A stretch of 64,000 nt of DNA from an uncultured Eggerthellaceae bacterium (GCA_947626195.1 CANQRF010000008.1:1-64000), one strand, 5' to 3'. Counted from the first letter of the stretch, positions 16,497-25,484 are shown. Notes: generated from the letters alone by a model not told the origin. Numbers and translations: made by a program.

Positions 16497-17252
16497 ATGG
16501 GCGATCTGCTTAACAACAAGACCTGTCTCGTGACGGGGGCCACGCGGGGCATTGGGAAGGCCATTGCCGAGCTGTTCGTCTCGCAGGGCGCCACCGTCTA
16601 TGCGGCGGCGCGCAGTCAAGGCTCTTTGGCGAGCTGGGCCGACGGGATAAACAGGGAGCACGAAGGCGCAGCGGTCCCCCTTTACTTCGATTTGGCAAAT
16701 CAGAGCGAAATCAAAGACGCCGTTGTCCGACTGAGAAAAGAGACCAAGACCGTCGATGTCTTGGTGAACAATGCGGGGATCGTCTCAAATGAGCTGCTCG
16801 GCATGATCTCCATCGACAAGACGAGGGAGATGTTCGAGGTCAACGTGTTCGGTCTTCTGAGCCTCTCTCAGCTCATCGCGACCAAGTTCATGAGAAGGCA
16901 GCAAAGCGGAAGCATCGTCAACATCGCGTCTGTCGTCGGCGTCGAGGGAAGCAGGGGGCAGATCGCGTATTCGGCAAGCAAGGGCGCTGTCATATCCCTG
17001 ACCAAATCGATGGCGAAGGAGCTCGCGCCCGAGAACATCCGCGTGAACGCGATAGCGCCCGGCATGATAGACACCGAGCGCCTGTCGGTGACGATAAAAG
17101 AGGACTACAAGGGGAAAGTCCCCCCGATCGGGATGGGCCGGCTGGGCACTCCCGAGGAGATCGCCGACGCGTGCCTCTATTTCGCCTCGGATCTGTCCAC
17201 CTACACTACGGGTCAGATTCTGGTTGTGGGGGGGGTTCTGACACTTCCATGA
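16497..17252 (+). CDS. FabG-like SDR, first of a tandem pair
   Basis: A 251-residue short-chain dehydrogenase/reductase. It has the NAD(P) motif TGATRGIGKA, NNAG, the catalytic Ser in GSIVNIASVVG and YSASKGAVISLTKS with the Tyr-Lys pair. Such enzymes reduce 3-oxoacyl-ACP to 3-hydroxyacyl-ACP. It starts 36 bases after the ACP. The last codons read through a G8 tract (17228-17235) and end VVGGVLTLP. One extra G would swap the final residues for an unrelated 17-residue tail, so tract variation would alter only the C-terminus. It closely resembles the next gene, so a duplication is likely. Confidence 0.88.
   Translation: MGDLLNNKTCLVTGATRGIGKAIAELFVSQGATVYAAARSQGSLASWADGINREHEGAAVPLYFDLANQSEIKDAVVRLRKETKTVDVLVNNAGIVSNELLGMISIDKTREMFEVNVFGLLSLSQLIATKFMRRQQSGSIVNIASVVGVEGSRGQIAYSASKGAVISLTKSMAKELAPENIRVNAIAPGMIDTERLSVTIKEDYKGKVPPIGMGRLGTPEEIADACLYFASDLSTYTTGQILVVGGVLTLP
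17228..17235 (+). repeat. G8 homopolymer at the end of the first SDR
   Basis: Eight Gs encoding the V-G-G-V near the C-terminus. The current length gives a normal FabG-like ending. Confidence 0.85.
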
Positions 17253-17358
17253 GATCCTTCTTCGATATACAGTATTCTTGAGGCTCTGGGGCGGTTCTCG
17301 TGTTGGGGTAGTTTTCGTGTTGGGCGTTTTGAATTTGCAGGAGGGATGAGGCAAGCCG

Positions 17359-18114
17359 ATGAGTGATCTGCTCGCAGGAAAAGTTTGCTTGGTGACCGGC
17401 ACGTCGCGCGGCATCGGCAAGGGGATAGCCGAGCATTTTGCACGCGAGGGCGCGATCGTCTATGCGAGTGCGCGCAAGGAGGGCGTGCTCGATGGCTGGG
17501 CATCCGAATTGAGCGGCGAGGGTGCGGGCAAGGTCGTGCCGCTATACTTCGATGTCACCGATGCTTCGGCGGGGAAGAGCGCCATCGAAAAGATCAAGAA
17601 GGAGCGAGGCGGGATCGACGTCTTGGTGAACAACGCAGGAATAACGAAAAACGAGCTCATCGGCATGATAACCGAGGAGTCGGTGCACGAGCTATTCGCC
17701 ACGAATGTTTTCGGGCCCATCATGCTTCTGCAATATGCGGCGCGGGTCATGCAGCGAAGGAGAAGCGGATCGATCATCAACATCTCGTCGATAATCGGCG
17801 TGGAGGGGAATCGCGGGGAGTTGGTCTATTCGGCCACGAAGGGTGCGATAATCTCCCTGACGAAATCGGCGGCGAAGGAGCTGGCACCGTTTGGGATAAG
17901 GGTGAATTCGGTGGCGCCTGGCTATGTTGAGACCGACATGTTCATCAATGCCGCCAAAACGAAGGAAAACATCGAGAGGCACATTGCCAATATCGGCTTG
18001 AAACGGCTCGCCACGCCGGACGACATCGCTGAGGCATGCGTTTTCCTCGCGAGCGACCGTTCGGAATACATCACCGGCCAGATACTTGGCGTGAACGGGT
18101 CGACGGTGATCTGA
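17359..18114 (+). CDS. FabG-like SDR, second of a tandem pair
   Basis: A 251-residue SDR, the same length as the preceding paralogue. It has TGTSRGIGKGIA, NNAG, SGSIINISSIIG and YSATKGAIISLTKS, with a standard ITGQILGVNG ending. A GGAGGGATGAGG leader precedes the ATG. Two FabG-like enzymes beside one ACP suggest either successive ketoreductions or one enzyme acting on a sugar or on an aldehyde made by the LuxC-like protein. The 106 bases between the SDRs hold no gene. Confidence 0.88.
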   Translation: MSDLLAGKVCLVTGTSRGIGKGIAEHFAREGAIVYASARKEGVLDGWASELSGEGAGKVVPLYFDVTDASAGKSAIEKIKKERGGIDVLVNNAGITKNELIGMITEESVHELFATNVFGPIMLLQYAARVMQRRRSGSIINISSIIGVEGNRGELVYSATKGAIISLTKSAAKELAPFGIRVNSVAPGYVETDMFINAAKTKENIERHIANIGLKRLATPDDIAEACVFLASDRSEYITGQILGVNGSTVI

Positions 18115-18130
18115 AATGGGGAAGGGGGCT

Positions 18131-19204
18131 ATGGACGAGCTTTTCTCCCTTCCGCCTTATTGCCTAGAAGAGGGGCAAAAGGACGAGAGGGTGCTTCCGA
18201 TATACCGTGAGCTGACGGAGCACCATTATGGGGCATGCGGGGCATATCGGAGGATCGTGGACTGCAACGGATGGCACCCTGATGGCTCCTTGGAGGATGT
18301 GCCGCTTTTGCCCGTGCGGCTTTTCAAGGAGTACGACCTCTGCAGCGTGCCGAAGGATGACATCATCAAGACGATCGCCTCGTCGGGGACGAGCAGCCAG
18401 CAGCCGTCGAAGATATTTCTTGACAAGCAGACGGCCATCAACCAGCAAAAGGCGCTGACCAGCATCGTGACCGATTTCATCGGCAAGGCAAGGATGCCGA
18501 TGCTCATCCTGGATTGCCCCGATGTGGTGAAAGATCGGACGAAGTTCTCCACGCGCGGGGCGGGGATCCTCGGGTTTTCCGTTTTCGGCACGAAGCGCGC
18601 CTACGCGCTGAACAACGATATGACGATCGACTACGAGACCGTCGATGAGTTTATGGCGCGGTTCCAGGGGCAGCGAATCCTCCTGTTCGGCTTCACCTAT
18701 ATCATCTGGAAGCACTTCCTGCTCGAGTTGGAGAGGAGCGGGAGGCAATACGATTTCTCCCAGGCGGTGATGATCCACGGCGGGGGCTGGAAGAAGCTGG
18801 CGAGCGAGGCCGTTTCCAAAGAGGAGTTCCGGAGTCGCTTCAAGAAAGCATGCGGCCTGGCCGACATCCACGAGAACTACGGGATGGCCGAGCAGACCGG
18901 CAGCATCTTCATGGAGTGCAACGAAGGGCACCTGCATGCGAGCGTTTTCAGCAAGGTCATCATCCGCGATCCGCTGACGTTTCGCCCGTGCCCCGTCGGG
19001 CAGAGGGGGATCATCCAGGTGATGTCGGTGCTCCCGCACTCGTATCCAGGGCATTCGCTTCTCACTGAAGACGAGGGTACGATCGAGGGCGAAGACGACT
19101 GCCCCTGCGGTCGCAAGGGTGAGTATTTCAAGATATTCGGGCGGCTCTCCAAGGCGGAGCTAAGAGGATGTAGTGATACCTATGCAGCAGGACTTGAAAG
19201 ATAA
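18131..19204 (+). CDS. LuxE-like acyl-protein synthetase
   Basis: A 357-residue member of the LuxE family, which activates a carboxylate with ATP and forms an acyl-protein thioester to feed the partner reductase LuxC. Visible adenylate-forming features are SSGTSSQQPSK (ATP loop), FGFTYIIWKHF, the HGGGWKKL segment, YGMAEQTGS and a CPCGRKGEYFKIFGR C-terminus. The ATG at 18131 sits behind a GGGGAAGGGGG leader; an in-frame ATG lies 15 bases upstream. It overlaps the LuxC-like gene by 32 bases. No luciferase (luxA/B) is present, so light production is not implied. Confidence 0.85.
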   Translation: MDELFSLPPYCLEEGQKDERVLPIYRELTEHHYGACGAYRRIVDCNGWHPDGSLEDVPLLPVRLFKEYDLCSVPKDDIIKTIASSGTSSQQPSKIFLDKQTAINQQKALTSIVTDFIGKARMPMLILDCPDVVKDRTKFSTRGAGILGFSVFGTKRAYALNNDMTIDYETVDEFMARFQGQRILLFGFTYIIWKHFLLELERSGRQYDFSQAVMIHGGGWKKLASEAVSKEEFRSRFKKACGLADIHENYGMAEQTGSIFMECNEGHLHASVFSKVIIRDPLTFRPCPVGQRGIIQVMSVLPHSYPGHSLLTEDEGTIEGEDDCPCGRKGEYFKIFGRLSKAELRGCSDTYAAGLER

Positions 19205-20369
19205 CCTGCAGTTTCTTGTTGGAAACCAGGAGATATTAGACGGCATCGGCGCATATGCCAGCGTTGGGCCCTTTTCCGATGATGCGGTGGACTTCCTCGA
19301 TGCCCTCTCGCGATCATTGCGCGAGGATGGGGAGGCGAAGGGCTATTCCGACGTGCTGACCTTCGCATTCTGGTGCCGTCGCGCTTCAGTTCTCTCGATG
19401 AAGGGACACTACGAGGGTCTTGAGAGCCGGATCGGCAGGGGAGTCACGTTCCATGTTTCGCCATCGAACATCCCACTGATGTTCGCATTCTCCTTCGCGG
19501 CCTCTTTGTTGGCGGGAAACGCGAACGTCATCCGCATCTCGAGCCAGCCCTTTGCCCAGACGGATATTGTCTGCCGCGTGATGGGGGATGTGCTGGACCG
19601 TTTCCCGCGGATCAAGCAGAGCGTCGCGATTGTCCGCTATCCCCATGACCGGGCGATGAACGATTATTTCTCGGCTCTGTGCGACAGCCGGATAATTTGG
19701 GGCGGCGACCATTCAATTCGCGAGATCAGGAAATCCGAGCTGCCCTCCCATGCCATCGAGCTTCCTTTCTACGACAGGCTCTCGTTCGCGCTCATCGAGA
19801 GCAAGCGCTACCTGCAACATGGCAACAAGCGCGATCTCGCGCGGAAGTTCTACAACGACACCTACTTCACCGATCAGAACGCCTGCTCATCGCCCCAGCT
19901 AGTGATTTGGTCAAAAGAGGGAGCCGGCGAAGCGCGCGAGGTCTTTTGGCGAGAACTCGGCCGATTGGTTGACGACGCCTATCCTTTCCAGAGCATCCAA
20001 GGGGTCGATAAGCTTTCCGCTACTGACCGCTATGCCATCCGCTATGGCGATGCCAAGATGCTCTGCGAGAGCCGCAACCTCGTCCGGATGGAGATATCGG
20101 AGCTCCATGACGACCTTCGCCAATATCGGTGCCCGGGCGGGTACTTCTATGAGTACGTCATGGATGACCTCGACGAGATCCAGGGGGTTTGCACGCGGGA
20201 CTGTCAGACGATCGCATATTTCGGCTTCGAGAGAGACGAGATCGAAGGAATCGTCAAGGCGCACGGGGTCGGCGGCGACCGCATAGTTCCCATCGGCGAG
20301 ACGATGGACTTCGGGCTTCAATGGGATGGCTTTGACTTCATCTATTCCCTTTCAAGGATCATTGGATAG
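19173..20369 (+). CDS. LuxC-like acyl-CoA/acyl-protein reductase
   Basis: A 398-residue LuxC-type reductase, which turns an activated acyl group into an aldehyde with NADPH. It resembles aldehyde dehydrogenases in layout: a VTFHVSPSNIPLMFAFS nucleotide-binding region and C238 in TDQNACSSPQ as the likely thioester cysteine. The GTG at 19173 lies 5 bases from an AGAGGA site; an ATG three codons later is the alternative. Its start inside the LuxE-like gene indicates tight coupling, as in the lux fatty-acid reductase complex. The aldehyde product would be available to the SDRs or a transaminase; its fate is unknown. Confidence 0.85.
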   Translation: MIPMQQDLKDNLQFLVGNQEILDGIGAYASVGPFSDDAVDFLDALSRSLREDGEAKGYSDVLTFAFWCRRASVLSMKGHYEGLESRIGRGVTFHVSPSNIPLMFAFSFAASLLAGNANVIRISSQPFAQTDIVCRVMGDVLDRFPRIKQSVAIVRYPHDRAMNDYFSALCDSRIIWGGDHSIREIRKSELPSHAIELPFYDRLSFALIESKRYLQHGNKRDLARKFYNDTYFTDQNACSSPQLVIWSKEGAGEAREVFWRELGRLVDDAYPFQSIQGVDKLSATDRYAIRYGDAKMLCESRNLVRMEISELHDDLRQYRCPGGYFYEYVMDDLDEIQGVCTRDCQTIAYFGFERDEIEGIVKAHGVGGDRIVPIGETMDFGLQWDGFDFIYSLSRIIG

Positions 20370-20380
20370 GACTGATAGGA

Positions 20381-21808
20381 ATGTATTTGTTGCTCGACGA
20401 GAAACCCCCAGACAAGGTTGCGGCCATCGACAGCGATGGCAGGACTGCCACCTATGGCGACTTGGTTTCTTATATAGACGGCTTTCATCGGGTGGTTGCC
20501 GAGAGGGCAGTGGTTCTCGTCCTGTGCCGCAACGATGTTCCGACGCTCAAGGTCTACCTCGCGTGCTTGGCGAACCGCATTGTGCCCCTGCTTATCGGCG
20601 CCATGATCGATGCGGAGAGCTTCAGGACATACCTTTCCCTTTACCACCCATCCTATGTTTTTGGCGATAGGGGCGAGCTCGAGCGCCTGGGGTATCAGAG
20701 GTCTTCGAATGCGGTCGAAGGCTCGGATTTTCATGTTGTGGGCACGGGGCTTGAGTCCTTCCCGCTCTATCATGATCTCTCCCTTCTGCTTACCACGTCG
20801 GGCTCGACGGGAAGCCCCAAGCTGGTCAGGCACACCTACGACAATCTGATGTCGCAGGGAAGGAACATCTCGGCGTTTTTCGAGATGGACGGCACCGAGC
20901 GGCCCCTCGTTGATCTGCCGATCATGTACACGTATGGGCTCTCGGTGGTCAACAGCCATCTCTATGCCGGCGCGACGCTTCTGCTGACCAACGAGAGCAT
21001 CACGTCGAGGAAGTTCTGGGACTTCTTCAAGGCCAATGGCGCGACGAGCATCACGGGGGTTCCCTACACCTTCGAGGTCCTAGACAAGCTGCGGTTCTAC
21101 CGGATGGACCTGCCCTCCCTGAACATGCTGTCGCAGGGGGGCGGCAAGCTCTCCGAGGACCTCCAAAGAAAGTTCGCCGAATACATCATGGCCCGGGGCG
21201 GGAAGTACTACGCAACATACGGGCAGACGGAGTGCAGCGCCCGCATGGCCTACCTGCCGCCGGAGCTGGCTCTCTCGAAATGCGGGAGCATCGGTGATGC
21301 CATCCCGCAGGGCCTTCTGTTCCTCATGGACGATAAGGGCCGGATTATAGAGGCTCCTCACCATGAAGGCGAGATGTACTACACAGGGCCGAATGTCACG
21401 CTGGGGTACGCTGAAACTGGAGCCGACTTGATCAAAGGCGATGAATTCCACGGAACAATCGCCACCGGCGATCTTGCCTACATGGACGAGGACGGATGCT
21501 TCTACATCACCGGAAGGAAGAAGCGCTTCTTGAAGCTTTACGGCCACCGTGTGAGCCTGGACGAGTGCGAGAACATCATTCGCAAGGCGCTTCAGATTGA
21601 ATGCGCTTGCACGGGCCTCGATGAGAAGCTCGTCGTCTGCGTTCTCGAAGAGGGCTTCGATGAGGCGATCAAAGCGCTCCTCAAGGAGAGGACAAAGCTT
21701 TATGCCAACACGTTTTCCATCCAGGTGGTCGATGAGATTCCGCGAAACGACGCCGGCAAGGTGCTGTATTCGAAGCTGAACAGCGTTTTGGGGAAGGATG
21801 CGGGGTAG
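20381..21808 (+). CDS. AMP-dependent acyl/aryl ligase (ANL superfamily)
   Basis: A 475-residue adenylate-forming enzyme. It shows the P-loop LLTTSGSTGSPKLVRHT, YATYGQTECS (adenine/aromatic site), ATGDLAYMDEDG (ribose-binding D), GRKKRFLKLYGHRVSL (hinge) and the catalytic lysine in NDAGKVLYSK. It starts 11 bases after the LuxC-like gene. Such stand-alone ligases load an acid onto a carrier-protein or CoA thiol. Beside an ACP it is the natural loading enzyme of the cluster, while the LuxE-like protein feeds the reductase. Short-chain or amino-acid-like substrates are both possible. Confidence 0.87.
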   Translation: MYLLLDEKPPDKVAAIDSDGRTATYGDLVSYIDGFHRVVAERAVVLVLCRNDVPTLKVYLACLANRIVPLLIGAMIDAESFRTYLSLYHPSYVFGDRGELERLGYQRSSNAVEGSDFHVVGTGLESFPLYHDLSLLLTTSGSTGSPKLVRHTYDNLMSQGRNISAFFEMDGTERPLVDLPIMYTYGLSVVNSHLYAGATLLLTNESITSRKFWDFFKANGATSITGVPYTFEVLDKLRFYRMDLPSLNMLSQGGGKLSEDLQRKFAEYIMARGGKYYATYGQTECSARMAYLPPELALSKCGSIGDAIPQGLLFLMDDKGRIIEAPHHEGEMYYTGPNVTLGYAETGADLIKGDEFHGTIATGDLAYMDEDGCFYITGRKKRFLKLYGHRVSLDECENIIRKALQIECACTGLDEKLVVCVLEEGFDEAIKALLKERTKLYANTFSIQVVDEIPRNDAGKVLYSKLNSVLGKDAG

Positions 21809-21811
21809 GCC

Positions 21812-22594
21812 ATGATACGTTGGCAGGCGGACGGTGTTCGCATCGGGTATTGCCCGATGGAGGATGACCTTGCGGTCGTTGAGCGCGCGTTCGCGGATGG
21901 CGCTTTGGGCGGCGTTGGAGTTGATGCTGGTGCGGGCGTTGGATATGATGTCGGCGGTGATGGCGGGACTGGGGCTGATGCCGGAGCAGGCACTGTCGAT
22001 GTTGACGTCATCGTCGCGAGAACCGATCCGGAGGATGTCGCACGGGTCCAAGCGCTTCGCAAGAGGGAGTTCGTCTTTCATAATAGAACCGTTTTGGGGA
22101 CGGTTTCTCTCAAGGCGCTCAGCGGCCCGCTGTTCGAGAGGGCGCGCTCGCAGGTTGAGGTGGACACTCGTGTGGATCAGGCTGTCTACGGCCTCGCCTA
22201 TACGGCCTTTCCGAAAGACCGCCGGTTCCATCTGAAGGCTGATTTCGACCAGGATTTCGCCAACGCGGTGCTGAAGTCGTATATCGACCATTATTCTCAA
22301 CAGGATGTGCTGGTGTTTCGATCCATGTATAAAGATGAGCTTGCGGGATTCACCATCGTGCAGCTGAAAGAAGGCGGTGCCTGTGAGAACGTTTTGGGCG
22401 CCGTGAGCCCTTTATATCAGGGAAGGGGCATAGCCATCGGGCTTTATACGGGTATGCTGAAGCACCTGCAAAACCTTGGCATGAAAGAACTTTCCGGCAG
22501 AATATCGACGACCAACATGGCCTCGATCAATTTGCACATTGCCCTGGGAGCCAAATACAGCCATCCCGAAGACGACTACATCTGGTGGGTGTGA
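21812..22594 (+). CDS. GNAT-family acetyltransferase with a glycine-rich insert
   Basis: A 260-residue protein. The C-terminal ~150 residues are a GNAT domain (VLGAVSPLYQGRGIAIGLY is the acetyl-CoA loop; ISTTNMASINLHIALGAKY is the last motif), similar to sugar-amine acetyltransferases of the WecD kind. The N-terminal ~100 residues form a second, less recognisable domain interrupted at about residues 28-60 by a low-complexity Gly/Ala/Asp/Val stretch encoded by imperfect short repeats. It starts 3 bases after the ligase stop and ends the operon. It may transfer the cluster's acyl product, or acetate, to an amino sugar. Confidence 0.8.
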   Translation: MIRWQADGVRIGYCPMEDDLAVVERAFADGALGGVGVDAGAGVGYDVGGDGGTGADAGAGTVDVDVIVARTDPEDVARVQALRKREFVFHNRTVLGTVSLKALSGPLFERARSQVEVDTRVDQAVYGLAYTAFPKDRRFHLKADFDQDFANAVLKSYIDHYSQQDVLVFRSMYKDELAGFTIVQLKEGGACENVLGAVSPLYQGRGIAIGLYTGMLKHLQNLGMKELSGRISTTNMASINLHIALGAKYSHPEDDYIWWV

Positions 22595-22904
22595 GGTGCC
22601 GCAAAACTGCTTTCCATCAGTTATCAAACTATCCAAGTAATTTGTAGCAAATTTCACGAAAGCGCACCTTATACACGCTATCTCTCCGAAAAGTGTATTA
22701 ATCCTGCTGATGGTGAAATTTGCTCACATCTATAAGAGGTGATACCCTGTATTCCTGCCAATTTGTCAGTTCTCACATTATGAGAAGGTTCTCTGTATAT
22801 GAATAAGAAGGGAGTCCCCGCATCACGAAGGAGCTGAAGTCTTTGTGAGACGAACAGCACCTCACCTCGTATATGTAGAAATAACGTTGCAAGGAATGAT
22901 TCAA
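22595..22904. other. Gene-free interval with a long-spaced inverted repeat
   Basis: No convincing gene in these ~310 AT-rich bases. An 11-base inverted repeat, GCAAATTTCAC at 22647-22657 and GTGAAATTTGC at 22713-22723, brackets 55 bases. It lies at the change from the GC-rich Lux-like operon to the AT-rich defence genes and upstream of the TIGR04141 gene. It could be an operator pair or the edge of an inserted segment. Confidence 0.55.
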
Positions 22905-24473
22905 ATGGCAAAGAAGAAGACCAAGTTGTCTATATATTTGATTAAGCCAGGTTATGCCACTGAAGAAGCAATTCTTGCTGAAGGTAAAAGTTTTAGATGT
23001 CAAGAAATTGCAGGAGTTGGCAATCTCTACCATACGCGATCTTTTGTCTCAAAACCACAATGGCTCGATTCGTTCTTCGAAAGTTCGATCGACGGTACGG
23101 ACATTTTTAATGCTGTAGCGAGTGCGCTGTTACTTGTTCCTATTAGCGTTAATAAGAATATGAGATACTTCGCAATTACTTTCGGCAGAGGGCTCTCGTT
23201 GATAAATAAAAGCAGTATCGAAGAGAGGTTTGGTCTTAAGACGGTCTTGAATATTATTGACACGGATTCGATTCGTCGCATCACGAAGACTGAAATTGCC
23301 GGAAATGCTAGTAAGACAAATGAACAGATGCCAAAGAAGTCAGATATTCATGATTTTGCATTAGATATCGAAAGGGATTTGCTTAATGGAGTAACTGCAT
23401 CTGGTAATGACGACTCCATACTTCCGGGATCGCTCAACGGCACTGACTCGCTCAGCATTTCCTCGTCCGTCAGTCTTGAAAATCTGCCGAATTATTTAGA
23501 AGGTATTTTTGCATTATATGAATCTGAACGTTACAAAGAGTATTTTCCATGGGTGGATCATATTGCGCCGGTACGAAATCCAAGCATAAAACAAGATTTA
23601 GATAAAGCTCTTGTTGAGGCCATTAAAGCGAAAGATGTAAACATCTGGATGGCAGCCCCTGGGCTCATAAGGTGGGAGGAGACTTTGGGTTTCAGATATC
23701 AAGGATGCAAAGCAATACATGACGATATTTTGATAGATAAAGTTCTTGAAACTTTAAAGAATCCTCTCGAAGATGTGCAGCAGCTTAAAAATAAACTCAT
23801 TTTGCAGATTGGGACAATTGACGACAGTGAAATAGATCACTGGTCTGCTTATAAGTGTTTATATGGCGAGCTTGAGTATGGAGGGAAACAATACTGTATT
23901 AATGGAGGCGAATGGTTCTGCATAGAGCCCGATTACGTCGAGAGGATTAACGGTCAATACGCTGCTACCGCGATTTCCTCGTTTAAATTTCCGCCATATG
24001 CTCAAGACGAGAAAGATGAAGGCTCATACAATGAGCGAATATGCAGCGAAGATCCCGACTCTCGTATATTGATGGACCGGAAATTTATTATACATGGCGG
24101 CGGAAACAGCAAATTCGAATTGTGCGATATTTTGGTTCGTGATGGATCATTCATTCATGTTAAAAAGTACTCAGGCTCAGCAACGCTAAGTCATTTGTTC
24201 AATCAGGGTTTAACCACGGCAGAACTTGTTCGTTCCGACTCATCCTTTCTTGAAAAGGCAAATAAGAAAATCACTGAAGCGCAGGATGCCGGACAAAAGT
24301 ACAGAATCACTAGTTCGCAACCCAATAAAGTCGTGTTTGGCATTATTACAAATGACAGTAAAGAACTGCCAAACATCCCTTTCTTTAGCAAAATTACGTT
24401 TTGCTCAGTAAAGAAACATTTAGAGATGATGAATATCCAAGTGGCTATAGCCGGTATTCAAAAAGAGCAATAG
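22905..24473 (+). CDS. TIGR04141/DUF6119 sporadically distributed protein
   Basis: A 522-residue soluble protein recognised as the TIGR04141 (DUF6119) family from KLSIYLIKPGY at the start, the FGRGLSLI segment, and the C-terminal DRKFIIHGGGNSKFELCDIL and VKKYSGSATLSHLFNQG. The family is patchily spread among bacteria and often lies in defence islands; its molecular function is not established to my knowledge. The ATG at 22905 is chosen because the family-like sequence begins there. It is followed after 37 bases by a DUF6414 gene. AT-rich base use marks the pair as recently acquired. Confidence 0.8.
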   Translation: MAKKKTKLSIYLIKPGYATEEAILAEGKSFRCQEIAGVGNLYHTRSFVSKPQWLDSFFESSIDGTDIFNAVASALLLVPISVNKNMRYFAITFGRGLSLINKSSIEERFGLKTVLNIIDTDSIRRITKTEIAGNASKTNEQMPKKSDIHDFALDIERDLLNGVTASGNDDSILPGSLNGTDSLSISSSVSLENLPNYLEGIFALYESERYKEYFPWVDHIAPVRNPSIKQDLDKALVEAIKAKDVNIWMAAPGLIRWEETLGFRYQGCKAIHDDILIDKVLETLKNPLEDVQQLKNKLILQIGTIDDSEIDHWSAYKCLYGELEYGGKQYCINGGEWFCIEPDYVERINGQYAATAISSFKFPPYAQDEKDEGSYNERICSEDPDSRILMDRKFIIHGGGNSKFELCDILVRDGSFIHVKKYSGSATLSHLFNQGLTTAELVRSDSSFLEKANKKITEAQDAGQKYRITSSQPNKVVFGIITNDSKELPNIPFFSKITFCSVKKHLEMMNIQVAIAGIQKEQ

Positions 24474-24510
24474 CCAGCGAATAGCTTTTTTCAACATAAG
24501 GAGAGAGAAA

Positions 24511-25395
24511 TTGAAAGAAAAGACAACGGAATCCATGCTCTTCCCTTTCTATATTAATCAAGAAAGGCTGCTAGACATCTATGCGATCTTAAATGGTGGA
24601 TATGCCGAGTACGAGGAAGTATCTATTGAATCTGCTGATACAAGGAAAAAATCTGGGAATGCAAAAATCGAAGGTAACGGAGGATTCAAGCTTTTCAAAA
24701 TTGGAGCATCAGTCTCCGGTTCCTTAGAGCATTCTGCCAATGATTCGACAACCTTAAATTCAAGGAAAGTTCAGACGCCGGCATCAATGCTAAGTTTTGT
24801 CGTAGATATTCTCAAAGAACGCGGATATATAAGGCCAATCAAAGATGCTGAAGTTGGAGCTTTTGTTCTTGTTCCATCAAAGATGAAGATTAACTCAATA
24901 AAGTCTTTGATCAACGAGGCCAAGGAATTAAATGAATTGTCAGGCAAGATGCTGGCTCTCGACAAAAGCAATTCTAACGCTGCAAAAGACAAGAAAGTAC
25001 TGACGGCTCAAATCCAACAAATTTCAGATGTGTTTAAAGAACTCTTTGGAGCTGAGGAAATTGTTTGCGAGACTGATGATTATGCTCTCGTGGGTTCAAT
25101 ATCAGACTCGAGTTTATACCAATCGGTTAGGGCAGATATTGTCGGATCGGATTTGCAGTGCTTGGCTCAAGTAAAAAGAATTTTTCCTGAGGGTTCTCCA
25201 CTAATGAAAAATACTGTTTTTACAAAAATCAAAGATAAAGAATCAAAGCAGGGCATGATCGATGCTCTTAAGGTGTTGACGGAAAACAGCAATTTTGACT
25301 ATGAATGCGAAGCGATAGCAGAAATAGAAGGAAAGCCTGTTTACCAGCTAGAGATCATCGCTCTCTATCAATTGGCCTTGGTTAAAGATGCTTGA
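24511..25395 (+). CDS. DUF6414 family protein
   Basis: A 294-residue protein resembling DUF6414 (FPFYINQERLLDIYAILNGG near the start, a glycine-rich SGNAKIEGNGGFKLFKIGAS segment, a helical middle with a coiled-coil-like stretch around residues 125-175). An AAGGAGAGAG site favours the TTG at 24511; an ATG eight codons later is possible. It is paired with the TIGR04141 gene, an arrangement I recognise as recurrent, so the two probably act together, perhaps in phage defence. No catalytic motif is visible. Confidence 0.7.
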   Translation: MKEKTTESMLFPFYINQERLLDIYAILNGGYAEYEEVSIESADTRKKSGNAKIEGNGGFKLFKIGASVSGSLEHSANDSTTLNSRKVQTPASMLSFVVDILKERGYIRPIKDAEVGAFVLVPSKMKINSIKSLINEAKELNELSGKMLALDKSNSNAAKDKKVLTAQIQQISDVFKELFGAEEIVCETDDYALVGSISDSSLYQSVRADIVGSDLQCLAQVKRIFPEGSPLMKNTVFTKIKDKESKQGMIDALKVLTENSNFDYECEAIAEIEGKPVYQLEIIALYQLALVKDA

Positions 25396-25484
25396 GTGCT
25401 GTGTGAGCTAGCAACCTTGCATTAAGCAAAAGGCATCTGCGCAAAAGTCATGCAGATTTTCCCTTGGACGGTAAGCAGATTTGC

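Noticed and set aside
16221-20369. Bioluminescence operon
   Set aside because: LuxC- and LuxE-like genes are present but there is no luxA, luxB or luxD; a general acyl reduction role is more likely.
21080-22300. 406-codon minus-strand frame across the AMP ligase and GNAT genes
   Set aside because: It crosses two real genes and shows no recognisable domain.
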